A stretch of 64,000 nt of DNA from Brevibacillus choshinensis (GTDB lineage: Bacteria > Bacillota > Bacilli > Brevibacillales > Brevibacillaceae): contig NZ_LJJB01000007.1 of assembly GCF_001420695.1 (NCBI RefSeq), positions 124,001 through 188,000 on the forward strand, in the 5' to 3' direction. Positions within the stretch are counted from its first letter, which is position 1. Every line of letters starts with the position of its first letter. The notes under the pieces are model-generated. The model searched no databases, was not told where the DNA came from, and saw only the letters and a list, made by a program, of their open reading frames with translations. Of this stretch, positions 34,995-44,055 are shown one piece after another. A program made the position numbers and the translations under genes.

Positions 34995-35597
34995 AGACCA
35001 GAAGCGTGAGAAGTGCCAGTATGTGATCGCCAGCACTTCTCGCGCCTCATGGTACGGCTTGAAAAGGTACTGCGAATGAACGGCTACAGGGGATACGGAG
35101 AGTCCCAAAGCTTCTGCCATAGTTACGGCGCGAAACAGATGATAGTCGTGACTGATTAGCAACGCATTTTTAAAAGGATGAGGAGCCATGACCTGCTGAC
35201 CAAACAGCAGGTTTTCGTATGTAGAGGTGGATTGTGTCTCCATGAGAATATGCTCGGCAGGCACGCCGCGCTCGACCAGGTATTCTTTCATCACGGCAGC
35301 TTCTGTCAGCCGCTTGCCTTCTCCGAGGCCACCGGTCACCAACAAGACAGGTACATACTTTTTCTGATAGAGCCACAAAGCCTGATCCAATCTTTCGCGC
35401 AGGCCCGGACTCGGACCGTCTCCCCACACGGCAGCTCCCAGGACGATTCCGACATCAGCTTGACGAGGGATTGCTTCCTGTATGGTTTTTTCGATTTGGT
35501 AGACGACATAGCCCGACCAGATTCCTCCGATCCCGATGAGAATGCTCAAATAGAGAAGAACTCGTCGCATCCAGCGCGGTTTTTTACGTCTATTCAC
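34965..35597 (-). CDS. YdcF/SanA-like DUF218 membrane protein
   Basis: 210 residues: membrane anchor (about 12-32), then a DUF218 domain (about 45-195) with DVGIVLGAAVWGDGPSPGL, LLVTGGLGEGKRLTEA and ESTSTYENL-type motifs (TQSTSTYENL). Members are linked to envelope barrier function and vancomycin tolerance (SanA), with unknown biochemistry. Convergent overlap with dnaI leaves no room for separate terminators. Confidence 0.88.
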   Translation of the reverse strand: MNRRKKPRWMRRVLLYLSILIGIGGIWSGYVVYQIEKTIQEAIPRQADVGIVLGAAVWGDGPSPGLRERLDQALWLYQKKYVPVLLVTGGLGEGKRLTEAAVMKEYLVERGVPAEHILMETQSTSTYENLLFGQQVMAPHPFKNALLISHDYHLFRAVTMAEALGLSVSPVAVHSQYLFKPYHEAREVLAITYWHFSRFWSSALQTLILA

Positions 35598-35817
35598 TTC
35601 TGTTTTTCCTCCTCGCTGTCTCGTTTTTTTACGACGGCAGGCGGCGAATGAACCTGCTCTATCTATGTAATAAGACGCTGCAGATCAAGGAGAGTTACAG
35701 GGTCTGACACACGACGGTCACAAATAACTAGTAAATTATTTCTCTCAGAAGCCGATATAGTAATCGAGGCATGGGTTTTACAAGAAGCAGATTTCATACT
35801 TGCGGGGGAGGCTAGCA

Positions 35818-38421
35818 ATGTTCTGGAAAAAAACGACGCTCTTGTTTCTGGCCATCTTGCTCTTGTGCGGAGCTGGAAACGCTGGAATTGGATACGCTGC
35901 GGATGAAATTAGCAGATTGGTCCTTTCGAAAAATGAAGTGACATTGGAGATGGGAGATTCTACTTCGTTGACGGCAACGGCTGTCTACGTGAGTGGGAAA
36001 ACCGAAGACGTCACGATCACGACAGAATGGACGAGTCAGGGTCCAGATATTGCGGCAGCTTACGCGGGCCGTATCACAGCAAAAGCAGTAGGTAGCACCA
36101 CGGTGACAGCGACGTACATGGGCAAAAGTGTACTCGTTGCCGTGAATGTCACCAAAAAAGTAAAAGCACTGACGCTGGACAAGCAATCATTGAATGTGTT
36201 GATCGATGACCAATCGCCAGCACAGCTCGAACTCACTGCCCTGTACAGTGATGGTCAGTCTGAAAATGTTACGACTAAAGCAGAGTGGTCCATCGACAAT
36301 GCTACAGTGGCGACTGTCATCAACGGTCAAGTCAAAGGCTTGAACTCGGGGACAGGCGTGATCACAGCCAAGTTCGGCAGCCAAACGACTACCATTCCGG
36401 TGAACGTGGAAATCGCGCACCGCTTGGAGCCAAGTAAAAATCAGGTATCACTGCTACTCGGTGGCTCGGAAACAGTCAAGCTGCGTGCCATTTATCCAGA
36501 TGGTAGCGACACAGAAGACGTCGCGGCAAAAGCAGAGTGGTCTTCTGACAACCCAGCTGTAGCGGATGCGCTCAAAGGAAAAATCACGGCATATGGCGCA
36601 GGTACAGCGACCATTACCGCAAAATACGGTACCAAGACAGCGACAATCGCAGTCGATGTCGATACCACGCAAAAGCTGGAAGTGAACAAGCAAAACGTCT
36701 TCTTGCATGTAGGGGAAGCGTCCGAGGAAATCAAACTGACAGCAACTTATGCGAATGGGGACGGCGCTCCAGTGAGTGTGGGAGACAAAGCAGAGTGGTC
36801 TTCCTCGAAAGAAGGCGTGGCATACTACAGCAATGGCAAGATTCACGCTGTGGCATCCGGGGAAGCGGTCATCACCGCGAAATACGGGAACAAGTCTGTT
36901 TCCATTCAAGTAGATGTAGAAGTACCACGCTCGCTGGATATTGTGCCTTCTTACCTGACAATGAAAAGCGGCACTACGGAAAAAGTAAAAGTAAAAGCAT
37001 CTTTTGCTGGAGCAGCAGCGTCTGAGGATATTACAAGCAAGGTAACATGGTCTTCGGATAATGAGGACATCGTTTTTGCAAAAGACGGAGTCATCTCCGC
37101 TTACAAAGCTGGTTCTGCAACGATTACGGCGAAATACGGGGAGAAAACAGGAACTGTGGTCGTCGATGTAGATGTACCGCAAAGCTTGACGGCGGACGTG
37201 ACAACGGTAGCTATCCCGGTAGGCGGAGCCAAACAAGTAACAATCACGGCGTCTTATCCAGATGGAACGCCTGAAAACGTCACGCAAAAAGTGACGTGGG
37301 CGTCGAGCGCACCAGCGGTTGCGTCCGTACGCCAAGGTCTCATCACAGGTGTGGCGACAGGGGCAGCTTCCGTTACGGCGACCTTTGGCAATCGCACCGT
37401 GACGATTCCCGTATCGGTTGGCGTCTTGCAGACGTTGACTGTAGACAAGAAAAAGCTCGTCATGAGCAACGGCAAAAGTGAAACGGTCAATGTGACTGCA
37501 GCCTACGCCGATGGAACAAGCAAAAACGTCAATGAGCAAGCAGCATGGACGAGCTCTTCAGCAGCGGTAGCAGAAGTCAATCAAGGCAAAATTACAGCAA
37601 CAGGATCTGGTAAAGCGACGATCACTGCAACCTTTGACGGGAAAACAGTGACCATCGCAGTAGAGGTAGATCAGGCGACCACATTGTCTGTCGATCCTCG
37701 GCTGTTGATCCTGACAGTCAACGAATCGGCTGATATCAAGCTGACAGCGACTGACTCTGCAGGAAATACCAGCAATGTGACGACAGATGCAGAATGGGTA
37801 TCTTCTGCCATTAAAATTGCGGATGTAGCCAACGGACGAGTCACTGGTTTGACGAACGGACGTGTTACCATCACAGCAAAATACGGCGGTAAAACCATTA
37901 CGATTCCGGTGGAAGTGGGTATCGTCACCAAGCTGGAAGCAGACAAGCGCTACGCTTCCATCAAGTCCAACACGACTGCGCAAGTTACGCTGACGGCCAC
38001 CTTTGCGGATGGCCGCACGCTGAACGTCACTTCGCTTGCGGATTGGAGAACAAGCAATTACAAGGTAGCAGACGTAGCTAAAGGTCAGATCTCAGGCAGA
38101 GCTTTCGGAAAAGCGACCATTACAGCGAAATACAACGACAAGAGCATCTCCATCCCAGTCGATGTAGATACGCTGAAATACTTGAAGACAGATGTAGTCC
38201 AAATTGTCATGGCGAAAGGGGAAACCAAGCAGGTAACCGCTACGGCTACCTACATGGATGGCTCTGAGCAGAATGTGTCCAAGCCAGCTCTCTGGACCAC
38301 CTCCCGCCTGCTTGTAGCAGACGTCAAGGACGGTGTGATCAAAGCGACTGGATCTGGTAAAGCGACGATCTACGTGACCTATGGCGGTAAAAAGACTCCG
38401 ATTGTGGTGACGGTACGATAA
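35818..38421 (+). CDS. Secreted protein of ten Big_2-like Ig repeats
   Basis: 867 residues; ATG at 35818 has GGGGGAG 7 nt upstream. Signal peptide about 1-28 (LLLCGAGNAGIGYAA). The rest consists of ten tandem repeats of about 83-87 residues. Each has the order L.V....V.L..G....L.ATA.Y.DG, N.VT..A.W.SS, VA.V..G.I.A.G.G.A.ITA.YGGK..TIPV.V, typical of bacterial Ig-like domain group 2. No LPXTG, SLH or other anchor is visible, so it is probably released or wall-associated through the repeats. It may be structural or adhesive; no catalytic domain is present. A terminator follows. Confidence 0.88.
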   Translation: MFWKKTTLLFLAILLLCGAGNAGIGYAADEISRLVLSKNEVTLEMGDSTSLTATAVYVSGKTEDVTITTEWTSQGPDIAAAYAGRITAKAVGSTTVTATYMGKSVLVAVNVTKKVKALTLDKQSLNVLIDDQSPAQLELTALYSDGQSENVTTKAEWSIDNATVATVINGQVKGLNSGTGVITAKFGSQTTTIPVNVEIAHRLEPSKNQVSLLLGGSETVKLRAIYPDGSDTEDVAAKAEWSSDNPAVADALKGKITAYGAGTATITAKYGTKTATIAVDVDTTQKLEVNKQNVFLHVGEASEEIKLTATYANGDGAPVSVGDKAEWSSSKEGVAYYSNGKIHAVASGEAVITAKYGNKSVSIQVDVEVPRSLDIVPSYLTMKSGTTEKVKVKASFAGAAASEDITSKVTWSSDNEDIVFAKDGVISAYKAGSATITAKYGEKTGTVVVDVDVPQSLTADVTTVAIPVGGAKQVTITASYPDGTPENVTQKVTWASSAPAVASVRQGLITGVATGAASVTATFGNRTVTIPVSVGVLQTLTVDKKKLVMSNGKSETVNVTAAYADGTSKNVNEQAAWTSSSAAVAEVNQGKITATGSGKATITATFDGKTVTIAVEVDQATTLSVDPRLLILTVNESADIKLTATDSAGNTSNVTTDAEWVSSAIKIADVANGRVTGLTNGRVTITAKYGGKTITIPVEVGIVTKLEADKRYASIKSNTTAQVTLTATFADGRTLNVTSLADWRTSNYKVADVAKGQISGRAFGKATITAKYNDKSISIPVDVDTLKYLKTDVVQIVMAKGETKQVTATATYMDGSEQNVSKPALWTTSRLLVADVKDGVIKATGSGKATIYVTYGGKKTPIVVTVR

Positions 38422-38430
38422 GAAAAAGAA

Positions 38431-38480
38431 AAAAAGTCAGTTAAACACGAGGTTGACGTGTTTGACTGGCTTTCTTTTTT
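38431..38480 (+). terminator. Terminator after the Big_2 protein
   Basis: GTCAGTTAAACACG (38436-38449) pairs with CGTGTTTGACTGGC (38457-38470) with two G-U pairs; A tract before and T tract after, so it could work for the convergent chemoreceptor gene too. Confidence 0.88.
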
Positions 38481-38495
38481 GGTCGGAATATTGCG

Positions 38496-40463
38496 TTACA
38501 TCTTAAATTGACCGATCTGATTTTGTAATTCCTCCGCCATTCGTTCCAGGGACACGGCCGAAGAAGTAATCTCTTCCATCGACGCCAACTGCTCTTCTGC
38601 GGCAGCCGACACGCTTTGAGTACCGTCAGAGGCGAGCAGCGTCACTTCGGAAATATGGCTAATCAGCTTCACGACCATATGGGTACGCGCAGAGATATCT
38701 TGTGTGGCACCGGAGACTTGACCGATCTTTTCTGCGACTTCCTCGACAGCGGACTGAATCTGTTCAAAGGATTGGCCAGCTTCATATACCTTTTCAATTC
38801 CAGTTGTTACTTCGCGTTTGCTGTTCTCCATGACGGATACCGCACGTTCTGTTTCGGATTGAATGGAGGTGATCAAGTGGCTGATTTGTTTGGCTGAGCT
38901 GGAGGATTGTTCCGCCAGCTTTCGTACCTCATCTGCCACGACTGCAAAGCCTCGTCCGGACTCTCCAGCACGTGCCGCCTCGATCGCGGCGTTGAGTGCC
39001 AGCAAATTGGTCTGGTTGGCAATCGCAGTGATGACCTCCACTATGTTTCCGATCTCTTGTGAACGATTACCCAGACGGTCCACTACCTGTGCGAGCTCAT
39101 GGATGGACTGGCTAGAGGAAGTCATTTGTCCGACGGCTGTTTGAATAGAATGGTTACCGACGGACGCCAGGTCTGCAGCCTGTCGGGCAGCCTCGGATAC
39201 CTTTTGTGTATAGTCAGCAATCTGTGTGATTCCTTCTGACATTTGAGCCGCTGCTTCAGTGCTTTCTTTGGCGTAGGAAACCTGCTGCTCTGTCCCAACA
39301 GCCATATCCTGCATGGTGGTTGCGATCTGCTCGGTAGCTTTGCTCGTCTGGTCCGCACTGGCAGAAAGTTGTTCGGCAGACGCTGCGAGCTGTTGGACGT
39401 TGTCATTGACCGAATGTAGCAGGGAACGAAGCGAGCCAGACATATGGTTAAAGCTCTTGCCGAGAGTCCCGAGCTCATCGTCGCTCGCGATCGCTACTTG
39501 TTGTGTCACATCTCCCTCGCTCATTTTTTCAGCAGCATCGGTCAATTTCCGCAACGGACGAAGCAGGGATCTCAGGATGAGATAAACGGCACCACTACCG
39601 ATGACCATCCCGACAGCAATGACAATCAAGGTTTTGAAAAAGATCGGGCTGGCGGCCTCTACGGCTTCGGATTTGTACATGACAGCCATGAGCTTCCAGC
39701 CTGTTTTCGTATTCGTGATGTGTGCGGCTCGCGCGTCTTGGCCAGCATCGGTAAAGTCAAACTCGCCTGCCGGTTCGCCGTAAAGGGTCCCGATCCACTG
39801 ATCTGTCGAAGGGGTACCTGGTTTTCCAGTAGGGTGAATGAGGAATTGTTGGTTCTTGTCAAAGATCGAGAGGTAACCCTTGGTCCCAATCTTCGCGTGC
39901 TTGATGGTTTCATCCAACGTGGTCAACTGGATGTCGATTCCCAACACCCCCGAGCCGTCGGATAATGTCTTTGCCACGCCTACCACCACGTTGCCCGTAC
40001 CCGCATCGATGTACGGTTCGGTGATAATCGTTGTCTGTGGTTGTTGCATGGCGGCTTGGTACCACGGGCGCTTGCGCGGATCGAAGTCGGATGGCAGCTT
40101 CGTATCCATCGATGTCATCATGCCTCCGGTTTCGTCACCGATGTACACTTCCCCGATTTCGGGATGCAAGGAGTGATACGTCTGCAATCTTTTACGGGTC
40201 GCGGCTCGAGTGAACTCCTGCAAGTCGCCCTGCCCAGTTTCAGAAGCGATGAATTCGATATCCTTGGATTGAGACTCCAGTGTCTGATTGAGTAGTTCAT
40301 CCACCAAGCGCATGTTTTCTGAGGCAGTCTTCATCAGTGCACTGTCTAGCTGGTCTTTGGCACTCTGATAGGATAGGAAGCCTAGGGTAAGCATCGGAAG
40401 GATTAAAATAGCGAAGAATGCGGTGATCAGCTTTGTTCTGACGGTAAGTCTGGGCATTTTCAT
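38496..40463 (-). CDS. Methyl-accepting chemotaxis protein with dCache sensor
   Basis: 655 residues; ATG at 40463 has AAAGGGGTG 8 nt upstream. TM1 about 10-30, extracellular double-Cache domain (about 35-275, with [13 protein letters not shown] and VLGIDIQL), TM2 about 278-300, HAMP about 300-355, and a methyl-accepting signalling domain whose hairpin tip reads [20 protein letters not shown]. Such receptors bind amino acids or related ligands and signal to CheA. Monocistronic, with no other chemotaxis gene nearby. Confidence 0.93.
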   Translation of the reverse strand: MKMPRLTVRTKLITAFFAILILPMLTLGFLSYQSAKDQLDSALMKTASENMRLVDELLNQTLESQSKDIEFIASETGQGDLQEFTRAATRKRLQTYHSLHPEIGEVYIGDETGGMMTSMDTKLPSDFDPRKRPWYQAAMQQPQTTIITEPYIDAGTGNVVVGVAKTLSDGSGVLGIDIQLTTLDETIKHAKIGTKGYLSIFDKNQQFLIHPTGKPGTPSTDQWIGTLYGEPAGEFDFTDAGQDARAAHITNTKTGWKLMAVMYKSEAVEAASPIFFKTLIVIAVGMVIGSGAVYLILRSLLRPLRKLTDAAEKMSEGDVTQQVAIASDDELGTLGKSFNHMSGSLRSLLHSVNDNVQQLAASAEQLSASADQTSKATEQIATTMQDMAVGTEQQVSYAKESTEAAAQMSEGITQIADYTQKVSEAARQAADLASVGNHSIQTAVGQMTSSSQSIHELAQVVDRLGNRSQEIGNIVEVITAIANQTNLLALNAAIEAARAGESGRGFAVVADEVRKLAEQSSSSAKQISHLITSIQSETERAVSVMENSKREVTTGIEKVYEAGQSFEQIQSAVEEVAEKIGQVSGATQDISARTHMVVKLISHISEVTLLASDGTQSVSAAAEEQLASMEEITSSAVSLERMAEELQNQIGQFKM

Positions 40464-40616
40464 CTGTGGCACCCCTTTGAGCATTTCTGAGTTGTCCTGC
40501 CCAGATATTCATTCCCGCTATATATAAGTGTTCAAACCTGAATTGGAGGAAATTATTTTATAAAACTTTATTTTTAGTGTTGTGCGAAAAGAGGGGAGGG
40601 AGGCTGCTTTTTTCGC

Positions 40617-40645
40617 TTGCAGTGTATGTGAGTGTATGCTATACT
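40617..40645 (+). promoter_or_regulatory. Promoter of the tRNA-Ala locus
   Basis: TTGCAG (40617-40622), 17-nt spacer, TATACT (40640-40645), with an extended -10 TGC. It precedes the 5' tRNA fragment by 40 nt and would transcribe through it to the intact tRNA. Confidence 0.7.
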
Positions 40646-40684
40646 AAATTCACTGAAAGCGGAAATGGCTGGAAGTATACATAT

Positions 40685-40706
40685 GGGGCATTAGCTCAGC
40701 TGGGAG
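40685..40706 (+). pseudogene. 5' fragment of a tRNA-Ala gene
   Basis: Reads GGGGCAT-TA-GCTC-AGCTGGGAG: acceptor 5' strand, D stem and D loop, then stops. Its acceptor strand GGGGCAT pairs fully (one G-U) with the ATGCTCC 3' strand of the fragments at 42618 and 45749, but not as well with the intact tRNA next to it. It therefore looks like the missing 5' half of those genes. The next 55 nt (40707-40761) show no tRNA match. Confidence 0.7.
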
Positions 40707-40761
40707 TCCGAGCTGGTCAAATGTACTACCAAAAAATGAATACCAGCATTACTATTATCGT

Positions 40762-40837
40762 GGGGGCATAGCTCAGCTGGGAGAGTGCTTGACTGGCAGT
40801 CAAGAGGTCAGGGGTTCGATCCCCCTTGTCTCCACCA
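40762..40837 (+). tRNA. tRNA-Ala (anticodon GGC)
   Basis: 76 nt including encoded CCA. Acceptor GGGGGCA pairs with TGTCTCC using G-U pairs; D arm GCTCAGCTGGGAGAGT; anticodon stem CTTGA/TCAAG with loop CTGGCAG giving anticodon GGC; T arm AGGGGTTCGATCCCCCT. Followed by its own terminator. Confidence 0.93.
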
Positions 40838-40849
40838 TACTTAACCTTC

Positions 40850-40874
40850 AAAACGGCAGAGATGCCGTTTTTTT
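40850..40874 (+). terminator. Terminator after tRNA-Ala
   Basis: AAAACGGCA (40850-40858), loop GAGA, TGCCGTTTT (40863-40871), T run. Confidence 0.92.
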
Positions 40875-41063
40875 GTTTTTTCAAAATATGAATGAGACTA
40901 GATTCATCTTTTCTCATTCATTATCAAAGTCCTCTTGCCCTTCCTTCCTCTAAAGTTTTTGTTCCCCTACATCCTGTAGATGCAAATTTTGAACAACCAC
41001 CGCTGGCTCATATGCTCGTTTTATGGAGCCCACGCTTTGTGCTACTTCAAAATGCTCTTATTC

Positions 41064-41092
41064 TTGATAACAGAGTAGGGCGATGTTATAAT
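41064..41092 (+). promoter_or_regulatory. Strong sigma-A promoter of cassette 1
   Basis: TTGATA (41064-41069), 17-nt spacer, TATAAT (41087-41092). It reads into the short leader peptide at 41128. The stretch 40875-41063 shows no gene I credit. Confidence 0.75.
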
Positions 41093-41127
41093 TTTTTACA
41101 AAATTATGCAGAAGGAGGTTTGCATAT

Positions 41128-41157
41128 ATGCTTAATCCAATCGTTATCGTTGCATAG
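41128..41157 (+). CDS. Nine-residue putative leader peptide
   Basis: ATG with GAAGGAGG 9 nt upstream encodes MLNPIVIVA and stops (TAG). Too short to be a structural protein. Its placement between a consensus promoter and a stem-loop ahead of the next gene is that of translational attenuation leaders. The IVIV run recalls the IFVI and IAVV stall segments of macrolide-inducible erm leaders; this likeness is only suggestive. Confidence 0.5.
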   Translation: MLNPIVIVA

Positions 41158-41241
41158 CAAAGGCTATTGCAATGAACAGCTACAATGGTAGAAATCAGAT
41201 GCGAACATAGCCTTTGCGATTCCTAAAAAAAAACTTTTAGG
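41157..41241 (+). promoter_or_regulatory. Attenuator-like stem-loops before the CD3324-like gene
   Basis: GCAAAGGCTAT (41157-41167) and ATAGCCTTTGC (41207-41217) form a perfect 11-bp stem beginning at the last base of the leader peptide stop. A second hairpin, CCTAAAA/TTTTAGG (41222-41241), includes the start of the TAGGAG ribosome site (41238-41243). Confidence 0.55.
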
Positions 41242-41249
41242 AGAGCAAA

Positions 41250-41525
41250 ATGAGCTATAAGAGAGCTATTCATATACTCCCTAATGACTTGCTTGAGATG
41301 GTTCAAGAGTATGTAGATGGTGAGTTTATCTATATACCTAGAAAATCAGGCAATAAAAAAGAATGGGGGTCAAATACATCCACCCGCATAGAATTACAGC
41401 AGCGAAATATGCAGATTTATGAAGATTATTTGGCGGGGAATAGTCCACAAGAATTATCCGATAAATATTTTTTGTCTTTGAAAAGTATGCAAAGGATAAT
41501 ACGAGAACAAAGAAACATTAATTAA
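41250..41525 (+). CDS. CD3324 family (Mor-like) small HTH protein
   Basis: 91 residues. MSYKRAIHILPNDLLEMVQE followed by YVDGEFIYIPRK matches the CD3324/YraL group of small proteins with a C-terminal helix-turn-helix resembling Mor transcription activators (SPQELSDKYFLSLKSMQRII). A DNA-binding regulator is likely; the target is unknown. ATG 6 nt after TAGGAG. AT-rich compared with the flanking core genome. Followed by a strong terminator. Confidence 0.75.
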   Translation: MSYKRAIHILPNDLLEMVQEYVDGEFIYIPRKSGNKKEWGSNTSTRIELQQRNMQIYEDYLAGNSPQELSDKYFLSLKSMQRIIREQRNIN

Positions 41526-41530
41526 CTTAG

Positions 41531-41570
41531 AATGAGCCAATGCAGTTTACCTACTGTATTGGCTCATTTT
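41531..41570 (+). terminator. Terminator after the CD3324-like gene
   Basis: AATGAGCCAATGCAGT (41531-41546) pairs with ACTGTATTGGCTCATT (41553-41568), T tail; also symmetrical enough to work in reverse. Confidence 0.9.
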
Positions 41571-41726
41571 CTTTTATTAAAAGTCTTTAAGGTTTGGTTT
41601 TGCGGGACTGAATAATACAATTTAAGTAGACTAAATACCAGACTGGGAGTGACAAATATGAGAAAGATTTGTGACAATCCACCTTTTTTCTTTCCTATTT
41701 AATTCTAATAGGAAGGATCGATTTTC

Positions 41727-42281
41727 ATGCAAATAGTAAAATGGGATATACAGTATCTATCCCCACCACCTGCAATAAAGTATTGTAAGAAATGTGGTAA
41801 AAAAACAGAGCATGTGTGCTCTGGATTGTTTCGGGTAAACGCTCAACGAAAGTATTTAGATATATGGTTAATCTATAAATGTTCAGTTTGCGATTCAACA
41901 TGGAATATGACTATCTACTCCCGTATCAATCCCCAAAGTATTGCCTCTGAAATATTAGAGGGGTTCCATAGCAATAACGGAGAGCTTGTTAAGAAATATG
42001 CTATGGATACGGAGCTAATACACAAAAATGGAGCTGAAGTTGGCCTTCCAAAGTATAAAATACTAGGGTCCGCTATTGATTTTACCATTCCTACTGAATT
42101 ACATATAAAAAGCCCCTATCCATCTCGGCTTAAAGTATCTGCTTTGTTACGGGAAACATTGAATTTATCTCAAAAGGCTTTTGAACAAATGATAACCAAC
42201 GAGTCAATCCGAAGCACTATGGGGCTTGACTTAAAAAAATGCAGAGTACAAACAGAAGTTGTATTGATAATTGATAACTAG
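41727..42281 (+). CDS. DUF1062 domain protein
   Basis: 184 residues. The N terminus holds a zinc-ribbon-like CKKCGKK...CSVC pair (about 19-58) with the WDIQYLSPP and W.IYKCSVCDSTWN segments typical of DUF1062. The C-terminal half is basic with RLKVSALLRETLNLSQKAFE, possibly nucleic-acid binding, ending in beta strands. No known function. ATG follows AGGAAGGATCG. Second gene of cassette 1, AT-rich. The interval 41571-41726 shows no gene. Confidence 0.75.
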   Translation: MQIVKWDIQYLSPPPAIKYCKKCGKKTEHVCSGLFRVNAQRKYLDIWLIYKCSVCDSTWNMTIYSRINPQSIASEILEGFHSNNGELVKKYAMDTELIHKNGAEVGLPKYKILGSAIDFTIPTELHIKSPYPSRLKVSALLRETLNLSQKAFEQMITNESIRSTMGLDLKKCRVQTEVVLIIDN

Positions 42282-42405
42282 AAGTCAAACCGCTTTTGTT
42301 TATGAAAAGAATATAAAGTAGTGCCAAAAATGAAAACCCACAGTGAACAAAGATCACAGTTTTGTAAGTAGGTACTTCTGTGCTAAAGTTGCATATTCTC
42401 AGTTC

Positions 42406-42447
42406 AAAAAAGGCGGTTTTGATAACAAGTATCAAGCCGCCTTTTTA
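42406..42447 (+). terminator. Terminator after the DUF1062 gene
   Basis: AAAAAGGCGG...TTGAT and ATCAA.GCCGCCTTTTT form a long stem ending in a T run. From 42282 to 42405 and from 42448 to 42617 I see no other feature. Confidence 0.85.
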
Positions 42448-42617
42448 CTTATAAAAAACATGATTCGAGTGATAACGTAATAGACAAATCAAATATTTTT
42501 AGTCCAATAGTCATGTATCGTACAATAACATCTTTTTCTTTAGCTTGTTTGGATCAAAATAATTACAAAAATCCCTAATAAACTGAGGAAGTTTTTGGTA
42601 GTGAAACTAAACACCAC

Positions 42618-42676
42618 GGGAGAGCGCTACACTGGCAGTGTAGAGGTCAGCGGTTCGATCCCGCTATGCTCCACCA
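42618..42676 (+). pseudogene. 3' fragment of tRNA-Ala (anticodon GGC), copy 1
   Basis: 59 nt: GGGAGAGC (end of D arm), anticodon arm CTACA-CTGGCAG-TGTAG, T arm and ATGCTCC-A-CCA. Positions 1-17 of a tRNA are missing. It differs from the intact tRNA at 40762 but is nearly identical to the fragment at 45749. Bounds cassette 1 on the right. Confidence 0.85.
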
Positions 42677-42689
42677 TACATAAACCTAC

Positions 42690-42720
42690 AACGCTGCCGA
42701 AATGCAGGCTGCGTTTTTTT
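42690..42720 (+). terminator. Terminator after tRNA fragment 1
   Basis: ACGC.GCC and GGC.GCGT arms with a T-T mismatch, then seven T. The former tRNA gene has kept its terminator. Confidence 0.7.
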
Positions 42721-42883
42721 CTGTCTGTTTATTCTCGAGTTTTTCCCTTTCCGATCCTTGACAATAATAGCGATATTTCAGATTGTCGGAAATTTCCGAG
42801 CCGAATTCCCGTATGAATCATTAATGAATGTTTATCTATTCTCCGTCCTCACGTACCGTAAGTCAAAGTATAGGAGGAAACTC

Positions 42884-43864
42884 ATGAAAGCAATCGTGTA
42901 CACAAAATACGGACCACCGGATGTTCTTCAGCTCAAAGAGGTAGAAAAACCTACTCCCAAGGACAATGAAATACTGTTACGAATATATGCGACAACAGTA
43001 ACAGCAGGGGATTGGCGCATACGAAAGGCTGACCCATTCGCTGCAAGACTTTTCAATGGTCTCATACGACCGAAAAAAGTAACGATATTAGGGTTCGAGC
43101 TAGCCGGAGTAGTTGAAGCAGCTGGCAAAGATGTAAAATGATTGGAGAGGGGCGAGCAAGTTTTTGCATCTTGCGGAATTGGTTTTGGCGCTTATGCCGA
43201 GTACAAATGTTTGCCTGAAGACGGGGGAGTGGCAATAAAACCGGCCAATATGACCTATGAGGATGCCGCCGCCGTACCTATTGGAGGAATGACAGCCTTG
43301 CATTTTCTTAGAAAAGGAAATATCCGGAGCGGACAAAAAGTTCTTATCTATGGCGCTTCTGGAAGCGTAGGTACTTTTGCGGTACAGCTTGCCAAATACT
43401 TTGGGGCAGAAGTTACTGGGGTATGCAGTACCACGAATCTAGAATTGGTGAGATCTCTGGGAGCCGATAAGGTCATTGATTACACGAAAGAGGATTTTAC
43501 CCAAAGTGGTGAGACCTATGACATTATTTTTGACACAGTAGGCAAGAGTGCGTTTTCAGGTTGTGTAAAATCACTAAAGCAAAAAGGATTCTATCTGAGG
43601 GCCGTACACATGGAGCTGTCACCGATCGTTCGAGGGCTATGGACTTCCATGACAAGCAGCAAGAAAGTGATAGGTGGGACGGCAAGCATCGAAAAATCTG
43701 AAGAGTTAATTTTCCTCAAAGAGCTTATTGAGGCAGGAAAGCTAAATTCGGTCATTGATAGACGCTATCTGTTGGAACAGATTTGCGAGGCCCATCGCTA
43801 TGTTGAAAATAGGCACAAAAAGGGTAATGTAGTCATATCTGTGGGACACGATAATAAATTCTAA
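42884..43864 (+). pseudogene. Quinone oxidoreductase-like MDR gene with an in-frame TGA
   Basis: Begins [20 protein letters not shown] after AGGAGG (ATG at 42884). It continues to GKDVK, meets TGA at 43139-43141, and resumes in the same frame with [11 protein letters not shown], the expected continuation. The cofactor motif [16 protein letters not shown] and the [13 protein letters not shown] strand are intact downstream. Full length about 326 codons, normal for NADPH:quinone reductase/zinc-less MDR proteins. A single CGA-to-TGA or TGG-to-TGA change would explain it, so this is a recent nonsense pseudogene or, less likely, a read-through product. First gene of cassette 2. Confidence 0.85.
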
Positions 43865-43906
43865 CAAAAGACAGTACTCATAGTTGGAGTTTACTAGCAG
43901 AAATTT

Positions 43907-43941
43907 ACGCCTATTCAATCCAAAAACGATTGAGGAGGCGT
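43907..43941 (+). terminator. Terminator-like stem after the oxidoreductase
   Basis: ACGCCTATTCAATC (43907-43920) pairs with GATTGAGGAGGCGT (43928-43941) at 12 of 14 positions. T content after it is modest. Confidence 0.55.
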
Positions 43942-44055
43942 TATTTAATATGGATATGAAATCAAATTCCCTTTCCTGTTACATGAACGAAAACAATCCC
44001 CACATCAAATGAATATGATATGTAGAATTGAATTTTATTTGGGGAGAGTGCGGTT

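Noticed and set aside
35650-35817. c-di-GMP or other riboswitch before the Big_2 gene
   Set aside because: No conserved aptamer motif was recognised.
36454-37539. 361-codon open frame on the - strand within the Big_2 gene
   Set aside because: Repeats of the Ig gene read backwards; periodic composition follows the sense strand.
40892-41191. 99-codon frame downstream of tRNA-Ala
   Set aside because: It runs across the promoter and leader at 41064-41157 and shows no family resemblance.
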